From assembly GCA_002291465.1 (NCBI GenBank), contig CP021238.1:3100001-3164000 (forward strand): DNA of 64,000 bases, read 5' to 3'. Below the pieces are notes generated by a model. The model had not been told where the DNA came from. It did no database searches and was given only the letters and a program-made list of their open reading frames with translations. How positions within the stretch are numbered: the stretch's first letter is position 1; every line of letters starts with the position of its first letter. The translations under genes and the position numbers were made by a program. Shown one piece after another: positions 10,851 through 21,061 of the stretch. Source of the DNA: Mycobacterium lepraemurium. Its GTDB lineage: Bacteria; Actinomycetota; Actinomycetes; Mycobacteriales; Mycobacteriaceae.

Positions 10851-12703
10851 CAGGCGTGCCCTTCGGTCTCGTCGTCGAACAGCGGGTGGATCCCGCGGGC
10901 GGCCTGGATCTCGTCGTTGCTGGTGCCGGCGGCCACCATCGGCCACACCTGCGCGCCGGCGCCGACGATGAAATCGATCACCACCGGCCGGTCGTTGATC
11001 GCCCGAGCCGCGTTGATCACGTCGACGACGTCTTCCTCACGCTCGCAACGTAATCCGACACAGCCCAGCGCCTCGGCGAGCTTGACGAAGTCCGGGATGC
11101 GGTGCGAGTGGGTGGCCAGATCCGTTTGCGAATACCGCTCTTCGTAGAACAGGGTCTGCCACTGGCGCACCATGCCCAGGTTGCCGTTGTTGGTCAGCGC
11201 CACCTTGATCGGGATGCCCTCGACGGCGCAGGTGGCCAGCTCCTGGTTGGTCATCTGGAAACAACCGTCGCCGTCGATCGCCCACACCTCGGCCTCCGGA
11301 CGGCCCATCTTGGCGCCCATCGCGGCCGGAATGGCGAACCCCATGGTGCCCAGGCCGCCGGAATTGAGCCAGGTGCGCGGCTTCTCGTAGGAGATGAACT
11401 GGGCCGCCCACATCTGATGCTGACCCACGCCGGCCACGTACAGGGCGTCCGGCCCGGCGATCTGGCCCAGCTTCTCGATGACGTACTCCGGGCCGAGGCT
11501 GCCGTCGCTCTGCGGGCCGTAGCTCAGCGGATAGGTGGACTGGACGTCGTCGAGGTAGGCCCACCAGTCGGCGATGTCAAGATTGCCGGGCGCCCCGTCG
11601 TGGCGCAGCATCTCGGCCAGTTCGGCGATGACGGCCTTGACGTCGCCGACGATCGGCACGTCGGCATGCCGGTTCTTGCCGATCTCGGCCGGGTCGATGT
11701 CGGCGTGGATGACCTTGGCTTCCTGAGCGAAGGTGTCCAGCTTGCCGGTCACCCGGTCATCAAACCGCGTACCCAGCGCGATCAGCAGGTCGCTGCGCTG
11801 CAGGGCCGCCACCGCCGCGACGGTGCCGTGCATCCCGGGCATGCCCAGGTGCTGGCGGTGGCTGTCCGGGAACGCGCCGCGGGCCATCAGCGTGGTCACC
11901 ACCGGGATGCCGGTCAGCTCGGCCAGTTCGCGCAGCTGCTCGCTGGCCTCCCCGCGGATGACACCGCCGCCCACGTACAGCACCGGTTTGCGGGCGGCCG
12001 CGATCAGCTTGACGGCTTCCCGGATCTGCCGGCTGTGCGGTTTGGTGGTCGGCTTGTACCCGGGCAGGTGGATGCGCGGCGGCCAGCTGAACGTGCACTG
12101 GCCCTGCAGCACGTCCTTGGGGATGTCGACGAGCACCGCGCCGGGGCGGCCGGAGGCGGCGATGTGGAACGCCTCGGCAAGCATCTGCGGGATCTCGTTG
12201 CCGGAGCGGACCAGGAAGTTGTGCTTGGTGATCGGCATGGTGATGCCGGAGATGTCGGCCTCCTGGAAGGCGTCGGTGCCGATCAGCGTGCGTCCCACCT
12301 GGCCGGTGACGGCAACGACGGGGATCGAGTCCATCTGGGCGTCGGCCAGCGCCGTGACCAGGTTGGTCGCGCCCGGACCGGAGGTGGCCATGCAGACACC
12401 GACCTTGCCGGTGGCGTGCGCGTAGCCGCTGGCGGCGTGACCGGCGCCCTGCTCGTGGCGGACCAGCACGTGCCGCAGCTTCTTGGAGTCGAACAGCGGG
12501 TCATAGACCGGCAGCACCGCGCCGCCGGGAATGCCGAAGATCACCTCGACGCCGAGCTCCTCCAGCGATCGGATCACCGATTGCGCGCCAGTAAGTTGTT
12601 CGGGCCCAATGCGTTTCGGTTTGCCGGCGGCGGGCTTCGCGGCCGGGGCGATGCCGGCGGCGCCCGGTGCGTCGGGGGCGGGCCGCCTGGTGGGAGCGCT
12701 CAC
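10850..12703 (-). CDS. ilvB: Acetolactate synthase large (catalytic) subunit
   Basis: 617 residues. This thiamine-diphosphate enzyme condenses pyruvate with pyruvate or 2-oxobutyrate, the first step common to valine, leucine and isoleucine. [15 protein letters not shown], the catalytic glutamate region [31 protein letters not shown] and the ThDP/Mg motif [18 protein letters not shown] with [14 protein letters not shown] are all present. An alanine/proline-rich N-terminal extension of about 35 residues precedes the domain, as in other mycobacteria. It is first in ilvB-ilvN-ilvC and lies about 120 bases downstream of a leader peptide and attenuator. Intact. Confidence 0.97.
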
Positions 12704-12746
12704 TGTCGATCAGTCCTTATTCACTCGGGGGGTCTCGCGGGGCAAC

Positions 12747-12779
12747 AAAAAACCCCCGACAGCTTGTGCTGCACGAGGG
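12747..12779 (-). terminator. Intrinsic terminator hairpin of the ilvB attenuator
   Basis: On the minus strand CCCTCGTGCAGC, loop ACAA and GCTGTCGGGGG form a stem with one interruption, followed directly by six Ts. It lies about 44 bases before the ilvB start, the classic place of an attenuator terminator. Confidence 0.85.
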
Positions 12780-12837
12780 TTGCGCGTTGGTGCTGGATTG
12801 CTTCACATGCTGACGGGCAACTCAGGCACCAACGCGC
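12753..12837 (-). promoter_or_regulatory. ilvBNC transcription attenuator (alternative RNA hairpins)
   Basis: Three pairings are visible on the minus strand. A 12-bp perfect pause stem joins GCGCGTTGGTGC (12837-12826) with GCACCAACGCGC (12793-12782). Its first strand lies within the last codons of the leader peptide. CCCGTCAGC (12817-12809), in the loop of that stem, can instead pair with GCTGTCGGG (12763-12755) at eight of nine positions, which would dismantle the terminator at 12753-12779. A ribosome stalled on the Leu-Val-Val-Ile codons would cover the first strand and favour the antiterminator. Ribosome-mediated attenuation of ilvB operons is established in Corynebacterium and has been predicted across Actinobacteria; the base pairings here are my own reading. 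Confidence 0.8.
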
Positions 12838-12854
12838 CTAATTACTACGAGCAT
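12822..12854 (-). CDS. ilvBNC leader peptide MLVVIRRVGA
   Basis: A 10-codon frame, ATG CTC GTA GTA ATT AGG CGC GTT GGT GCC TGA on the minus strand, preceded by a GGAAAG ribosome-binding site six bases upstream. Codons 2-5 are Leu-Val-Val-Ile, all three branched-chain amino acids, and a further Val follows. The pause hairpin overlaps its 3' half and the terminator hairpin is about 43 bases downstream of its stop. The role is to sense charged Leu, Val and Ile tRNA and control ilvBNC transcription. Confidence 0.85.
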   Translation of the reverse strand: MLVVIRRVGA

Positions 12855-12952
12855 CCCGGGCTTTCCGGCGGTATCCATAGCGCTCGACGGTAGTCTTCGC
12901 ACAGCTCAGCAGTCAAATCCGTGGCCGTGGGCGCCCCGCTGCTCAGGGTGAA

Positions 12953-13423
12953 ATGATGGTCGGGTGGCCCGTGGTTCGTCGTTCCCCAGCACCGTCCCCA
13001 CCGCCCGCTGCGGCCCCGGTGGTGATCAAGGTGTCATCCATCGCGCACCTGACCGTCGGGTTTTTGACCTTGGGCCTGCTGATACCGGTGATGCTCTGGC
13101 CGCCGTCGGCGCCGTTGCTGCTGCTGCCGGTGCTGCTTTCGGCGCTGATCGTGCGGTTGCAGACCGTCGCCGACGATCGCGGCGTGACCGTGCGCACGCT
13201 GCTGGACAGCCGGACGGTGCGCTGGGAAGACATCGACGGACTGCGTTTCCACCGTGGTTCCTGGGCGCGCGCCCGCCTGAAAAGCGGCGACGAACTGCGC
13301 CTGCCGGCGGTCACGTTCGCGACGCTGCCGGCGCTGACCCGGGGCCAGCGCCGGCCGGGTGCCCAACCCGTACCAGTGAAACCGGTGAAAACGCCACTCA
13401 GCCGATCGGATTCACGCCGTTGA
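12953..13423 (+). CDS. cfp6: CFP6-like small membrane/secreted protein with PH-like domain, 3' end frameshifted
   Basis: Two membrane segments (HLTVGFLTLGLLIPVMLW and APLLLLPVLLSALIV) precede a PH-like domain with VADDRGVTVRTLL, VRWEDIDGLRFHRGSWARA and ELRLPAVTFATLPAL. This matches the low-molecular-weight culture filtrate protein CFP6 (Rv3004), next to ilvB in M. tuberculosis. That protein starts near the first membrane segment, so the proline-rich 25 residues before it may be untranslated; GTGs at 13022 and 13031 are alternatives. After ALTRGQ the frame gives an atypical tail that overlaps the next gene, whereas another frame reads GRVPNPYQ and stops at 13380, like the known C-terminus. A one-base indel near 13340 is likely, affecting only the tail. 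Function unknown. Confidence 0.7.
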   Translation: MMVGWPVVRRSPAPSPPPAAAPVVIKVSSIAHLTVGFLTLGLLIPVMLWPPSAPLLLLPVLLSALIVRLQTVADDRGVTVRTLLDSRTVRWEDIDGLRFHRGSWARARLKSGDELRLPAVTFATLPALTRGQRRPGAQPVPVKPVKTPLSRSDSRR

Positions 13424-14258
13424 GCGCCACCCACACCCCGACACCAGCGGCGATGCCGGCCAGCAGGGCGACGAACGACCCGATGAAGGGCCGGTGCGCC
13501 CAGCCGCGCCGCGCGTCAAGGCCGTAGCGGCCCGGTCCGCACAGGATGACCGCGGTCGCCATCACGATGAGGGTGATCTGGTATTCGTGCCCCTGGGGCA
13601 GGAAGAACGAGAAGGTGTGCGCGTGCGGCCGCGCCGAGACCGTCGCCAGCAGGCCGTTGATCAAGAATGCCAGCGCGCCCGCCGCGGCCAGCGGGGTGAA
13701 CAGGCCCAACACCAGCAGCACCCCGGCCACCAGCTCGCCGCCGGCACTGACGTAGGCCAGGATGTCGGCGTGCTGGTAGCCGACGTCGGACAGTGAGTTC
13801 CTGAGTCCCGTCACGCCTGAGCCGCCCCACCAGCCGAACAGCTTCTGCAGCCCGTGGGCGCCCAGCACGACGCCCAGCCCGACCCGCAGCACCAGCAAAC
13901 CCAGGTGCTGGGTTCCGCGCCGGCCGACATCGAGCAACCGGTCGTGGTGCTCGTCGTCGTCGACGTCGGTCGGCTCGGGGGCCGCGTGCCGGGCCGCCGA
14001 ATGCGGCTGGACGTAGGGCAACGGCTCCTGCTGTTCGAGCAGGTGGTAGCCCGCGGCCCCGGAGCCGGCGACCGCCGCGGCGCCGCCGTAGGGGATGACG
14101 GTGGTGGTCCCGGTGGACGGATTGAAGTCGCCGGGGTATCCGACCGGGGTCAGGTCATCTTCGGGATCAACCAGCCGTGCCGAGGCGGGGCGTCCCGGGG
14201 TTGGCTCCGGGGATTCGCCGGGCCGCTGCCAATGTGCGTCATTCGGTTGACTGGTCAC
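13398..14258 (-). CDS. DoxX-family membrane protein with long acidic N-terminus
   Basis: 286 residues from a GTG that starts VTSQPNDAHWQRPG. About 130 polar, Pro/Asp-rich residues precede a four-helix DoxX-like membrane domain: LGLLVLRVGLGVVLGAHGLQKLFGWWGG, AYVSAGGELVAGVLLVLGLFTPLAAAG, LIVMATAVILCGPGRYGLDARRG and a final helix. It corresponds to Rv3005c. In M. tuberculosis a DoxX protein has been linked to a membrane oxidoreductase complex with superoxide dismutase and a thiol transporter, but I cannot show that here. The frame stays open upstream to 14417 without family character. It is divergent from lppZ, with 230 bases between the starts. Confidence 0.85.
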   Translation of the reverse strand: MTSQPNDAHWQRPGESPEPTPGRPASARLVDPEDDLTPVGYPGDFNPSTGTTTVIPYGGAAAVAGSGAAGYHLLEQQEPLPYVQPHSAARHAAPEPTDVDDDEHHDRLLDVGRRGTQHLGLLVLRVGLGVVLGAHGLQKLFGWWGGSGVTGLRNSLSDVGYQHADILAYVSAGGELVAGVLLVLGLFTPLAAAGALAFLINGLLATVSARPHAHTFSFFLPQGHEYQITLIVMATAVILCGPGRYGLDARRGWAHRPFIGSFVALLAGIAAGVGVWVALNGVNPIG

Positions 14259-14488
14259 GCGTGTCAGGGTAAGGGCAGTTGGCCCCGAATTGGGGATTTG
14301 AGCGGCGCTTTCGCCAGGCAATCGGCGGTTTGCCCGCCAAATGGACCCGCCGGGGCCCGAAATCGGCCCGCCGGCCCGTTTTGAGGGCCGGTGCCGGGCG
14401 GCCGAACGCGCTCTCAATGCCGCTTTCGGGGCCGGACATGCGGGACGCGTGTGGCGGCGGGGTCGGCAATGTCCGTAGCCTGACGGTC

Positions 14489-15616
14489 ATGCGAGGAGGG
14501 CGATCAGGGCGGTCGGTGCGGCGCGGGCTCGCTGCGCTGTGCGGCCTCGTGCTGCTGACGAGCGGGTGCGCACGCTTCAACGACGCGCAGTCGCAGCCGT
14601 TCACCACGGCCCCCGAGCTCAAGCCCCAGCCGAGCTCGACGCCTCCCCCGCCGCCGCTGCCGCCCACCCCGTTCCCCAAGGCCTGTCCGGCTCCCGGGGT
14701 GATGCAGGGCTGCCTGGAGAGCACCAGCGGCCTGATCATGGGCCCCGACAGCAAAACCGCGCTGGTCGCGGAGCGCACCACCGGCGCGGTCAAAGAGATC
14801 TCGGTCAGCACGGAGCCGAAGGTGAAGACGGTCATCCCGGTCGATCCGTCCGGGGACGGCGGGTTGATGGACATCGTGCTCTCGCCGACCTACCAGCAGG
14901 ACCGCCTGATGTACGCCTACGTCAGCACACCGACCGATAACCGGGTCATCCGGGTGGCCGACGGCGACATCCCCAAGGACATCCTGACCGGGATTCCCAA
15001 GGGCGCCACCGGCAACACCGGCGCGCTGATGTTCACCAGCCCCACCACGCTGGTGGTGCTGACCGGCGACGCGGGCAATCCCGCGCTGGCCGCCGATCCC
15101 AAGTCGCTGGCCGGCAAGGTGCTGCGCATCGAGCAGCCCACCACCGTCGGGCAGGCGCCGCCGACCACCGCGCTGTCCGGGGTCGGCTCCGGCGGGGGCC
15201 TGTGCACGGACCCGGTCGACGGCTCGCTGTACGTCGCCGACCGCACCCCGACGGCGGACCGGTTGCAGCGCATCACCAAAACCTCGGAAGTCTCCACGGT
15301 GTGGACCTGGCCGGACAAACCCGGCGTGGCCGGGTGCGCGGCGATGGACGGGACCGTGCTGGTGAACCTGATCAACACCAAGATGACGGTCGCGGTGCGG
15401 CTGGCGCCGAACACGGGCGCGGTCACCGGCGAACCCGACGTGGTACGCAAGGACACCCACGCGCACGCCTGGGCGCTGCGCATGTCGCCGGACGGAAACG
15501 TCTGGGGCGCAACGGTCAACAAGACGGTCGGGGACGCCGAGAAGCTGGACGACGTGGTGTTCCCGCTGTTCCCGCAGGGCAGCGGCTTCCCGCGCAACAA
15601 CGACGACAAGACCTAA
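14489..15616 (+). CDS. lppZ: Lipoprotein LppZ, beta-propeller (sugar dehydrogenase-like)
   Basis: 375 residues. The signal peptide RRGLAALCGLVLLTSGC ends in a lipobox, so the mature protein should be lipidated on the cysteine and anchored outside the membrane. A proline-rich linker (APELKPQPSSTPPPPPLPPTP) leads into a six-bladed PQQ-glucose-dehydrogenase/NHL-like propeller, seen in repeats such as GGLMDIVLSPTYQQDRLMYAYV, GKVLRIEQP, GGGLCTDPVDGSLYVADRT and ALRMSPDGNVWGATVN. The match to mycobacterial LppZ (Rv3006) is clear. The ATG at 14489 is chosen because it places the signal peptide at the N-terminus; the frame continues upstream without sense. No enzymatic activity can be read from it. 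Confidence 0.9.
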   Translation: MRGGRSGRSVRRGLAALCGLVLLTSGCARFNDAQSQPFTTAPELKPQPSSTPPPPPLPPTPFPKACPAPGVMQGCLESTSGLIMGPDSKTALVAERTTGAVKEISVSTEPKVKTVIPVDPSGDGGLMDIVLSPTYQQDRLMYAYVSTPTDNRVIRVADGDIPKDILTGIPKGATGNTGALMFTSPTTLVVLTGDAGNPALAADPKSLAGKVLRIEQPTTVGQAPPTTALSGVGSGGGLCTDPVDGSLYVADRTPTADRLQRITKTSEVSTVWTWPDKPGVAGCAAMDGTVLVNLINTKMTVAVRLAPNTGAVTGEPDVVRKDTHAHAWALRMSPDGNVWGATVNKTVGDAEKLDDVVFPLFPQGSGFPRNNDDKT

Positions 15617-15707
15617 CTGTCGACGCCTCGAGCGGTGGGCCCTGGGTACGAAATTCGTTGATTAGTGGGCCGTTTCCCACACGCCCGGCGAGCTGCGGGT
15701 GCTCAGC

Positions 15708-17225
15708 CTAGCCTTGGCCTTGGCCGCAGGCGGCAAGCACCAGTTCGCGCACCCGCGCGGCGTCGGCCTGCCCGCGGGTGGCCTTCATCACCGCCCCGAC
15801 GATCGCGCCGGCCGCCGCGATCTTGCCGCCGCGGATCTTCTCCGCCACATCGGGATTGGCGGCCAACGCCTCGTCGACCGCGGCCTGGGTGACCGTGTCG
15901 TCGCGGACCAGCTCGAGGCCGCGGGCGTTCACCACCTGATCGGGTTCGCCCTCCCCGGCCAGCACGCCTTCCACGACCTGGCGGGCCAGCTTGTTGGAGA
16001 GTTTGCCCTCGTCGACCAGGGCGATCACCGCAGCCACCTGGGCGGGGCTGATGTTGAGTTCGTCCAGCCCGATGTTGGCCTCATTGGCCTTTTGCACCAA
16101 GAAGTTTCCCCACCAGGCGCGGGCCTGCTCACTGGGTGCGCCGTGTTTGACGGTCTCGATGACCAGGTCCACCGCCCCGGCGTTGACCAGATCTCGCATC
16201 ACATCGTCGGAAACGCCCCACTCCTGCTGAATCCGCTTGCGGCTCAACCACGGTAGCTCGGGGATGGTCAGCCGCAGCCGCTCCACCAGTTCGCGGCTGG
16301 GTGCCACGGGCTCCAGGTCGGGCTCGGGGAAGTAGCGGTAGTCCTCGGCGGTCTCCTTGACACGCCCGGGGCTGGTGTAGCCCGCTTCGTGAAAGTGGCG
16401 GGTTTCCTGGGTGATCCGGCCGCCCGAGGCCAGAACCGCGGCCTGGCGCTGCATTTCGTAACGCACCGCCACCTCGACGCTTTTGAGCGAGTTGACGTTC
16501 TTGGTTTCGGTGCGGGTTCCGAACTCGGCGGTGCCGATCGGTTTCAGCGACACGTTGGCGTCGCAGCGCATGGAGCCCTGATCCATCCGGACATCGGATA
16601 CACCCAAGGTGCGCAACAGGTCTCGCAAAGCCGTCACATAAGCCCGGGCGATCTGCGGTGCGCGCTCACCCGCGCCGACGATGGGTTTGATGACGATCTC
16701 GATCAACGGCACACCGGCACGGTTGTAGTCGATCAGCGACGTCGTCGCGCCGTGAATGCGGCCCGTCTCGCTGCCGATGTGGGTGAGCTTGCCGGTGTCC
16801 TCCTCCATGTGCGCGCGTTCGATGTCCACGCGCCAGGTGGTGCCGTCGTCCAGCGGCGCCTCCAGGTAGCCGTTGATGGCGATGGGCTCGTCGTACTGCG
16901 AAATCTGGTAGTTCTTCGGCATGTCCGGGTAGAAGTAGTTCTTCCGGGCGAACCGGCACCAGGGCACGACCTCGCAATTGAGCGCCAGCCCGATCCGGAT
17001 GGCCGACTCGACCGCGGCCTGGTTGAGCACCGGCAGCGAGCCGGGCAGCCCCAGGCACACGGGGCACACCTGGGTGTTGGGTTCGGCGCCGAACGCGGTG
17101 GTGCAGCCGCAGAACATCTTGGTCACCGTGGACAGCTCGACGTGTACCTCGAGGCCGAGCACCGGATCGAAACGCGCGATGACGTCGTCGTAGTCCATAA
17201 GCTCGGCGTTGGCGGCAACACTCAT
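15708..17225 (-). CDS. gatB: Asp-tRNA(Asn)/Glu-tRNA(Gln) amidotransferase subunit B
   Basis: 505 residues. [54 protein letters not shown] and [13 protein letters not shown] are hallmarks of the GatB kinase/cradle domain; the YqeY-like tail ([23 protein letters not shown]) binds tRNA. The zinc-site cysteines CGC and CPVC are present. GatB phosphorylates the mischarged glutamate or aspartate before GatA-derived ammonia amidates it. gatA and gatC lie 2.4 kb upstream on the same strand, separated by a MinD-like gene and pfkA. Intact. The 91 bases on its 3' side, up to lppZ, hold nothing recognisable. Confidence 0.97.
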   Translation of the reverse strand: MSVAANAELMDYDDVIARFDPVLGLEVHVELSTVTKMFCGCTTAFGAEPNTQVCPVCLGLPGSLPVLNQAAVESAIRIGLALNCEVVPWCRFARKNYFYPDMPKNYQISQYDEPIAINGYLEAPLDDGTTWRVDIERAHMEEDTGKLTHIGSETGRIHGATTSLIDYNRAGVPLIEIVIKPIVGAGERAPQIARAYVTALRDLLRTLGVSDVRMDQGSMRCDANVSLKPIGTAEFGTRTETKNVNSLKSVEVAVRYEMQRQAAVLASGGRITQETRHFHEAGYTSPGRVKETAEDYRYFPEPDLEPVAPSRELVERLRLTIPELPWLSRKRIQQEWGVSDDVMRDLVNAGAVDLVIETVKHGAPSEQARAWWGNFLVQKANEANIGLDELNISPAQVAAVIALVDEGKLSNKLARQVVEGVLAGEGEPDQVVNARGLELVRDDTVTQAAVDEALAANPDVAEKIRGGKIAAAGAIVGAVMKATRGQADAARVRELVLAACGQGQG

Positions 17226-17235
17226 GGCGTTGATC

Positions 17236-18363
17236 CTAGTGGGGACCGCGACCGCGCTGCTCTCCCCTGCCCGGGAACATATCGGCCAGTGCGGCCGCCA
17301 TCGCGAGGTAGCTGCGCCGGCTTTCCTTGCTCAACCGGTCCAGCGCGATCTTTCTGCCCTCGTGCACGTGCCGGTCGAACGGCAACACCACGGTGGCGCC
17401 GACCCGGGCGGACAGCCGGTCAAGTTCGGTGACGGCCACCGCGTCCACCTTGGTCGGCTCGACGTGATTGACGGCCAGCACGGTCGAGCGCACCAGTCGC
17501 TGATACCCGTTGTGGCTCAACCACTCCAGCGTGGTCTGGGTCTTGCGGATGGCGTCGATCGCCGGGCTGGTGACCACCACCAGCGCTCGTGACTCGGGCA
17601 GAACCGCTTCCATCACACTGGAATTGAGCTCCTTGACACAATCGACCAACACCACCGAGTAGTGGTTGCGCAGCATCGAAAACGCCTTAACGACGTCCTG
17701 GCGCTCCAGCCGCCAGTCGGTGCGCGCATAATCCGGCAAGCCGAGCACTTCCAGCCGGAAGCCGTTCATGTAGGTCAACGCCCGGATGTCCTCGTACCGG
17801 GTCGCCGGGCCGCCGCTCAGCAGGTCGGCCATGCTGTGCGGGTTGTGCCGGCCGTGCCGCTCCGCGAGATCGCCGGCATCGATGTCCAGGGCGAGCACCC
17901 GGTCGTCGCGCACGGCGGCAAAGGTGGAACCAAGCGCCTCCACCACCGCGGTCTTGCCGACCCCGCCCTTGAGGTTGAGCACGGCGATGGGAAAGGCGGC
18001 GCCGACGGCCGCCCGAATGCGGGCCCGGAGTTCGTTTTCGTAGGTGGCTTCCTTGCCCGGGCCGAGGTCGATTCCGGTGAGGCGATGCACCAGACCCCGC
18101 CAGTCGAACCGGGCCGCCTCGCCCTCCCGCTGGTCGAAGCGGTCCAGCGCGGTGGCGCCCAGCGTCGGCATCGGCCGAGCGGGCGGCGAAACCCGCTGGG
18201 ACGGCCCGGGCGGCCGGCGACCGGCCGGGCCGTGCGGTTGCGGGACGGTGATGGCCGCGGGGTCGTTGCCGGGGCGCCACCCGGGCGAGCGCGGCGGGCC
18301 CGGCGGCCCCGCCGATGCAGCGGGCTGCTGAACGGCTCCGCGAATCGCACCGCGGTTGCGCAT
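17236..18363 (-). CDS. MinD/ParA-like P-loop ATPase with proline-rich N-terminus
   Basis: A deviant Walker A motif, [19 protein letters not shown], is followed by [16 protein letters not shown] (switch I region) and [22 protein letters not shown], the layout of MinD/ParA ATPases. Its N-terminus ([29 protein letters not shown]) is proline-rich and basic, as in the EspI-like ATPases of mycobacterial type VII secretion loci, but no ESX genes are nearby. The start is uncertain: ATG at 18363 (MRNRGAIRG) is taken, while the frame remains open to an alternative start at 18450. It occupies the space between gatB and pfkA, where I remember no such gene in M. tuberculosis. Function unassigned. Confidence 0.8.
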   Translation of the reverse strand: MRNRGAIRGAVQQPAASAGPPGPPRSPGWRPGNDPAAITVPQPHGPAGRRPPGPSQRVSPPARPMPTLGATALDRFDQREGEAARFDWRGLVHRLTGIDLGPGKEATYENELRARIRAAVGAAFPIAVLNLKGGVGKTAVVEALGSTFAAVRDDRVLALDIDAGDLAERHGRHNPHSMADLLSGGPATRYEDIRALTYMNGFRLEVLGLPDYARTDWRLERQDVVKAFSMLRNHYSVVLVDCVKELNSSVMEAVLPESRALVVVTSPAIDAIRKTQTTLEWLSHNGYQRLVRSTVLAVNHVEPTKVDAVAVTELDRLSARVGATVVLPFDRHVHEGRKIALDRLSKESRRSYLAMAAALADMFPGRGEQRGRGPH

Positions 18364-18504
18364 ATCCCCGGTATAACCCTTATGACCGGTTCCGGAAACC
18401 ACAAATAGGCGGTCAGTGCCTCGAGCTGGACCGTTCGCCGGCGAATTCAAGCCGCGGTTGACTCGTCGCCACCGATTGTTTGCCCGGACCGCGGGCCCGA
18501 CCGC

Positions 18505-19536
18505 CTAACCGAAGAACGCGGCGGCGTCGTCGTACCGGCTTTCGGGCACCAGCTTGAGCTGACGCACCGCGTCGGCCAGCGGCACCCGTCCGATGTCCTG
18601 CCCGCGCAGCGACACCATCTGGCCGTACTCCCCGGCGTGCGCGGCGTCGGCCGCGTTCACGCCGAACCGGGTGGCCAGCACCCGGTCATAGGCGGTCGGG
18701 GTGCCGCCGCGCTGCACGTGGCCCAGCACCGTCACCCGGACCTCCTCTTTGATCCGCTTCTCCACCTCGGCACCCAGTTGCGCGGCCACCCCGGTGAAGC
18801 GCTCATGACCGAATTCGTCAATCCCGCCTTCCCGCAAGGAAATCGAACCGGGGATGGGTTTGGCACCCTCGGCGACGACGCAGATGAAATGCGAATCCCC
18901 GCGCTGGAAGCGACGTTTGACGAGCCGGCAGACTTCTTCGACGTCGAAGGGCTGCTCGGGGATCAGGGTCATGTGCGCGCCGGAGGCCAGTCCGGCGTTG
19001 AGCGCGATCCAGCCGGCGTGCCGGCCCATCACCTCCACCAGCATCACCCGTTGATGCGATTCGGCCGTGCTGTGCAGGCGGTCGATCGCGTCGGTGGCGA
19101 CGGTCAAGGCGGTGTCGTGGCCGAAAGTCACGTCGGTGCAATCGATGTCGTTGTCGATGGTCTTCGGCACCCCGACCACGGGAACATTCTCCTCGGAGAG
19201 CCAGTGCGCGGCCGTCAGTGTCCCTTCGCCGCCGATCGGGATGAGGACGTCGATCACGTTGTCGTCGAGGGTCTGCTTGATCTGGTTCAGCCCGGCCCGC
19301 AACTTGTCCGGATGCACGCGGGCGGTGCCGAGCATGGTCCCGCCCTTGGCCAGCAGCCGGTCGTTGCGGTCGTCGTTGTGCAACTGGATGCGCCGGTTCT
19401 CCAGCAACCCGCGCCAGCCGTCCTGGAATCCGACCACCGACGAGCCGTACCGGGAGTCACAGGTCCGCACCACCGCCCGGATGACGGCATTGAGCCCGGG
19501 GCAGTCGCCGCCTCCGGTGAGCACTCCGATCCGCAT
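18505..19536 (-). CDS. pfkA: 6-phosphofructokinase
   Basis: 343 residues. [50 protein letters not shown] (catalytic TIDND), [18 protein letters not shown] and [18 protein letters not shown] are all PFK motifs. The enzyme phosphorylates fructose 6-phosphate in glycolysis. The position equivalent to E. coli Gly104 is Gly (GGEGT), typical of ATP use, while the position equivalent to Gly124 is Lys (PKTIDND), typical of PPi enzymes. This combination defines the mixed actinobacterial subgroup, which generally uses ATP. It lies between the MinD-like gene and gatA, all on the same strand. Confidence 0.95.
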   Translation of the reverse strand: MRIGVLTGGGDCPGLNAVIRAVVRTCDSRYGSSVVGFQDGWRGLLENRRIQLHNDDRNDRLLAKGGTMLGTARVHPDKLRAGLNQIKQTLDDNVIDVLIPIGGEGTLTAAHWLSEENVPVVGVPKTIDNDIDCTDVTFGHDTALTVATDAIDRLHSTAESHQRVMLVEVMGRHAGWIALNAGLASGAHMTLIPEQPFDVEEVCRLVKRRFQRGDSHFICVVAEGAKPIPGSISLREGGIDEFGHERFTGVAAQLGAEVEKRIKEEVRVTVLGHVQRGGTPTAYDRVLATRFGVNAADAAHAGEYGQMVSLRGQDIGRVPLADAVRQLKLVPESRYDDAAAFFG

Positions 19537-19579
19537 GACCTCATCTTGCCTGGGGCGGCGGCTTCATGGCGAGCGCTGC

Positions 19580-21061
19580 TTAGATCGCGCTGCGCAGCGG
19601 GCCGCGCGCGGCCTCGTAGGCGGCGCCGACCCGGTACAACCGGTCGTCGGCCAGCGCGGGCGCCATGATCTGCAACCCCACCGGCAGGTCGTCGTCGGGC
19701 GACAGACCGGATGGCACCGACATGCCGCAGTGCCCGGCCAGGTTCAGCGGCAGCGTGCACAGGTCGAACAGATACATGGCCAGCGGGTCGTCGACCTTCT
19801 CCCCCAGCCCGAACGCGGTGGTCGGGGTGGCCGGCGAGACCACCACGTCGACGGACTCGTAGGCGCTGTCGAGGTCGCGGGCGATCAGCGTGCGCACCTT
19901 CTGGGCCTGGTTGTAATAGGCGTCGTAGTAGCCGGCCGACAGCGCGTAGGTGCCGATCATGATGCGCCGCTTGACCTCCGGACCGAAACCGGCGGCCCGG
20001 GTCAGCGCCATCACCTCCTCGGCGCTGTGGCTGCCGTCGTCGCCGATGCGCAGGCCGTAGCGCATCGCGTCGAAGCGGGCCAGGTTGCTGGACACCTCCG
20101 AGGGCAAAATCAGGTAGTAGGCGGCCAGCGCGTACTCGAAGTGCGGGCAGTCGACCTCGCTCACCTCGGCGCCCAGCGCGGTCAACTGCTCGACGGCGGC
20201 CTCGAAGGAGGCCAGCACGCCGGGCTGATATCCCTCGCCGCGCAGCTGCTTGACCACCCCGACCCGAACACCCTTGAGCTCACCGGACGCGCCAGCCCGG
20301 GCGGCGCCGACGACGTCGGGCACCGGCGCGTCGACGGAGGTGGAGTCGCGGATGTCGTGGCCGGCGATCACCTGGTGCAGCAGCGCGGTGTCGAGCACGG
20401 TGCGCGCGCACGGGCCGCCCTGATCCAGGGATGGCGCGCAGGCCACCAGGCCGTACCGGGACACCGTGCCGTAGGTGGGCTTGACCCCGACCGTCGCGGT
20501 CAGCGCGGCCGGCTGCCGGATCGAGCCGCCGGTGTCGGAGCCGATCGCCAGCGGCGCCTGGAACGCCGCCAGCGCGGCCGCGCTGCCGCCGCCGGAACCG
20601 CCGGGCACCCGCTCGACATTCCACGGATTGCGGGTCGGGCCGTAGGCCGAGTTCTCGGTCGAGGAGCCCATCGCGAACTCGTCCATGTTGGTCTTGCCCA
20701 GGATCGGGATGCCCGCGGCCCGCAGCTTCGTGGTGACGGTGGCGTCGTACGGCGAACGCCAGCCCTGCAGAATCTTGGACCCGCAGGTGGTGGGCATGTC
20801 GACGGTGGTGAAGACGTCCTTGAGCGCCAGCGGGACCCCGGCCAGCGGCGAGGGCAGCCGCTCGCCCGCGGCCACCGCCTGGTCGACGACCGCGGCCGCG
20901 CCCAGCGCCTCGTCGGCGGCGACGTGCAAAAAGGCGTGGTAGCGCTCGTCGGTCGCCGCAATCTGATCCAGGCAGGCCTGGGTGACCTCGACCGAGGACA
21001 GCTCCTTGGCGGCGATGCGGGCGGCCAGCGTCGCGGCGTCCGATCGGATGATCTCGTTCAC
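19580..21061 (-). CDS. gatA: Asp/Glu-tRNA amidotransferase subunit A
   Basis: 493 residues, amidase-signature family. The Ser-cisSer-Lys catalytic triad is visible: Lys in VPLALKDVF, the cis-Ser and nucleophile Ser in [13 protein letters not shown], and the glycine/serine-rich [15 protein letters not shown] region. [25 protein letters not shown] is strongly conserved in GatA. It hydrolyses glutamine and feeds ammonia to GatB. Its start overlaps the gatC stop by four bases, so the two are coupled. Intact. Confidence 0.97.
   Translation of the reverse strand: MNEIIRSDAATLAARIAAKELSSVEVTQACLDQIAATDERYHAFLHVAADEALGAAAVVDQAVAAGERLPSPLAGVPLALKDVFTTVDMPTTCGSKILQGWRSPYDATVTTKLRAAGIPILGKTNMDEFAMGSSTENSAYGPTRNPWNVERVPGGSGGGSAAALAAFQAPLAIGSDTGGSIRQPAALTATVGVKPTYGTVSRYGLVACAPSLDQGGPCARTVLDTALLHQVIAGHDIRDSTSVDAPVPDVVGAARAGASGELKGVRVGVVKQLRGEGYQPGVLASFEAAVEQLTALGAEVSEVDCPHFEYALAAYYLILPSEVSSNLARFDAMRYGLRIGDDGSHSAEEVMALTRAAGFGPEVKRRIMIGTYALSAGYYDAYYNQAQKVRTLIARDLDSAYESVDVVVSPATPTTAFGLGEKVDDPLAMYLFDLCTLPLNLAGHCGMSVPSGLSPDDDLPVGLQIMAPALADDRLYRVGAAYEAARGPLRSAI

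Noticed and set aside
12747..12854. T-box riboswitch upstream of ilvB
   Set aside because: No AGGGTGGNACCGCG antiterminator box or stem I specifier loop is present. A leader peptide with branched-chain codons explains the region.
15617..15707. Small gene between lppZ and gatB
   Set aside because: 91 bases with no ribosome-binding site and no conserved frame. The M. tuberculosis genes I recall here (Rv3007c, Rv3008) are absent.
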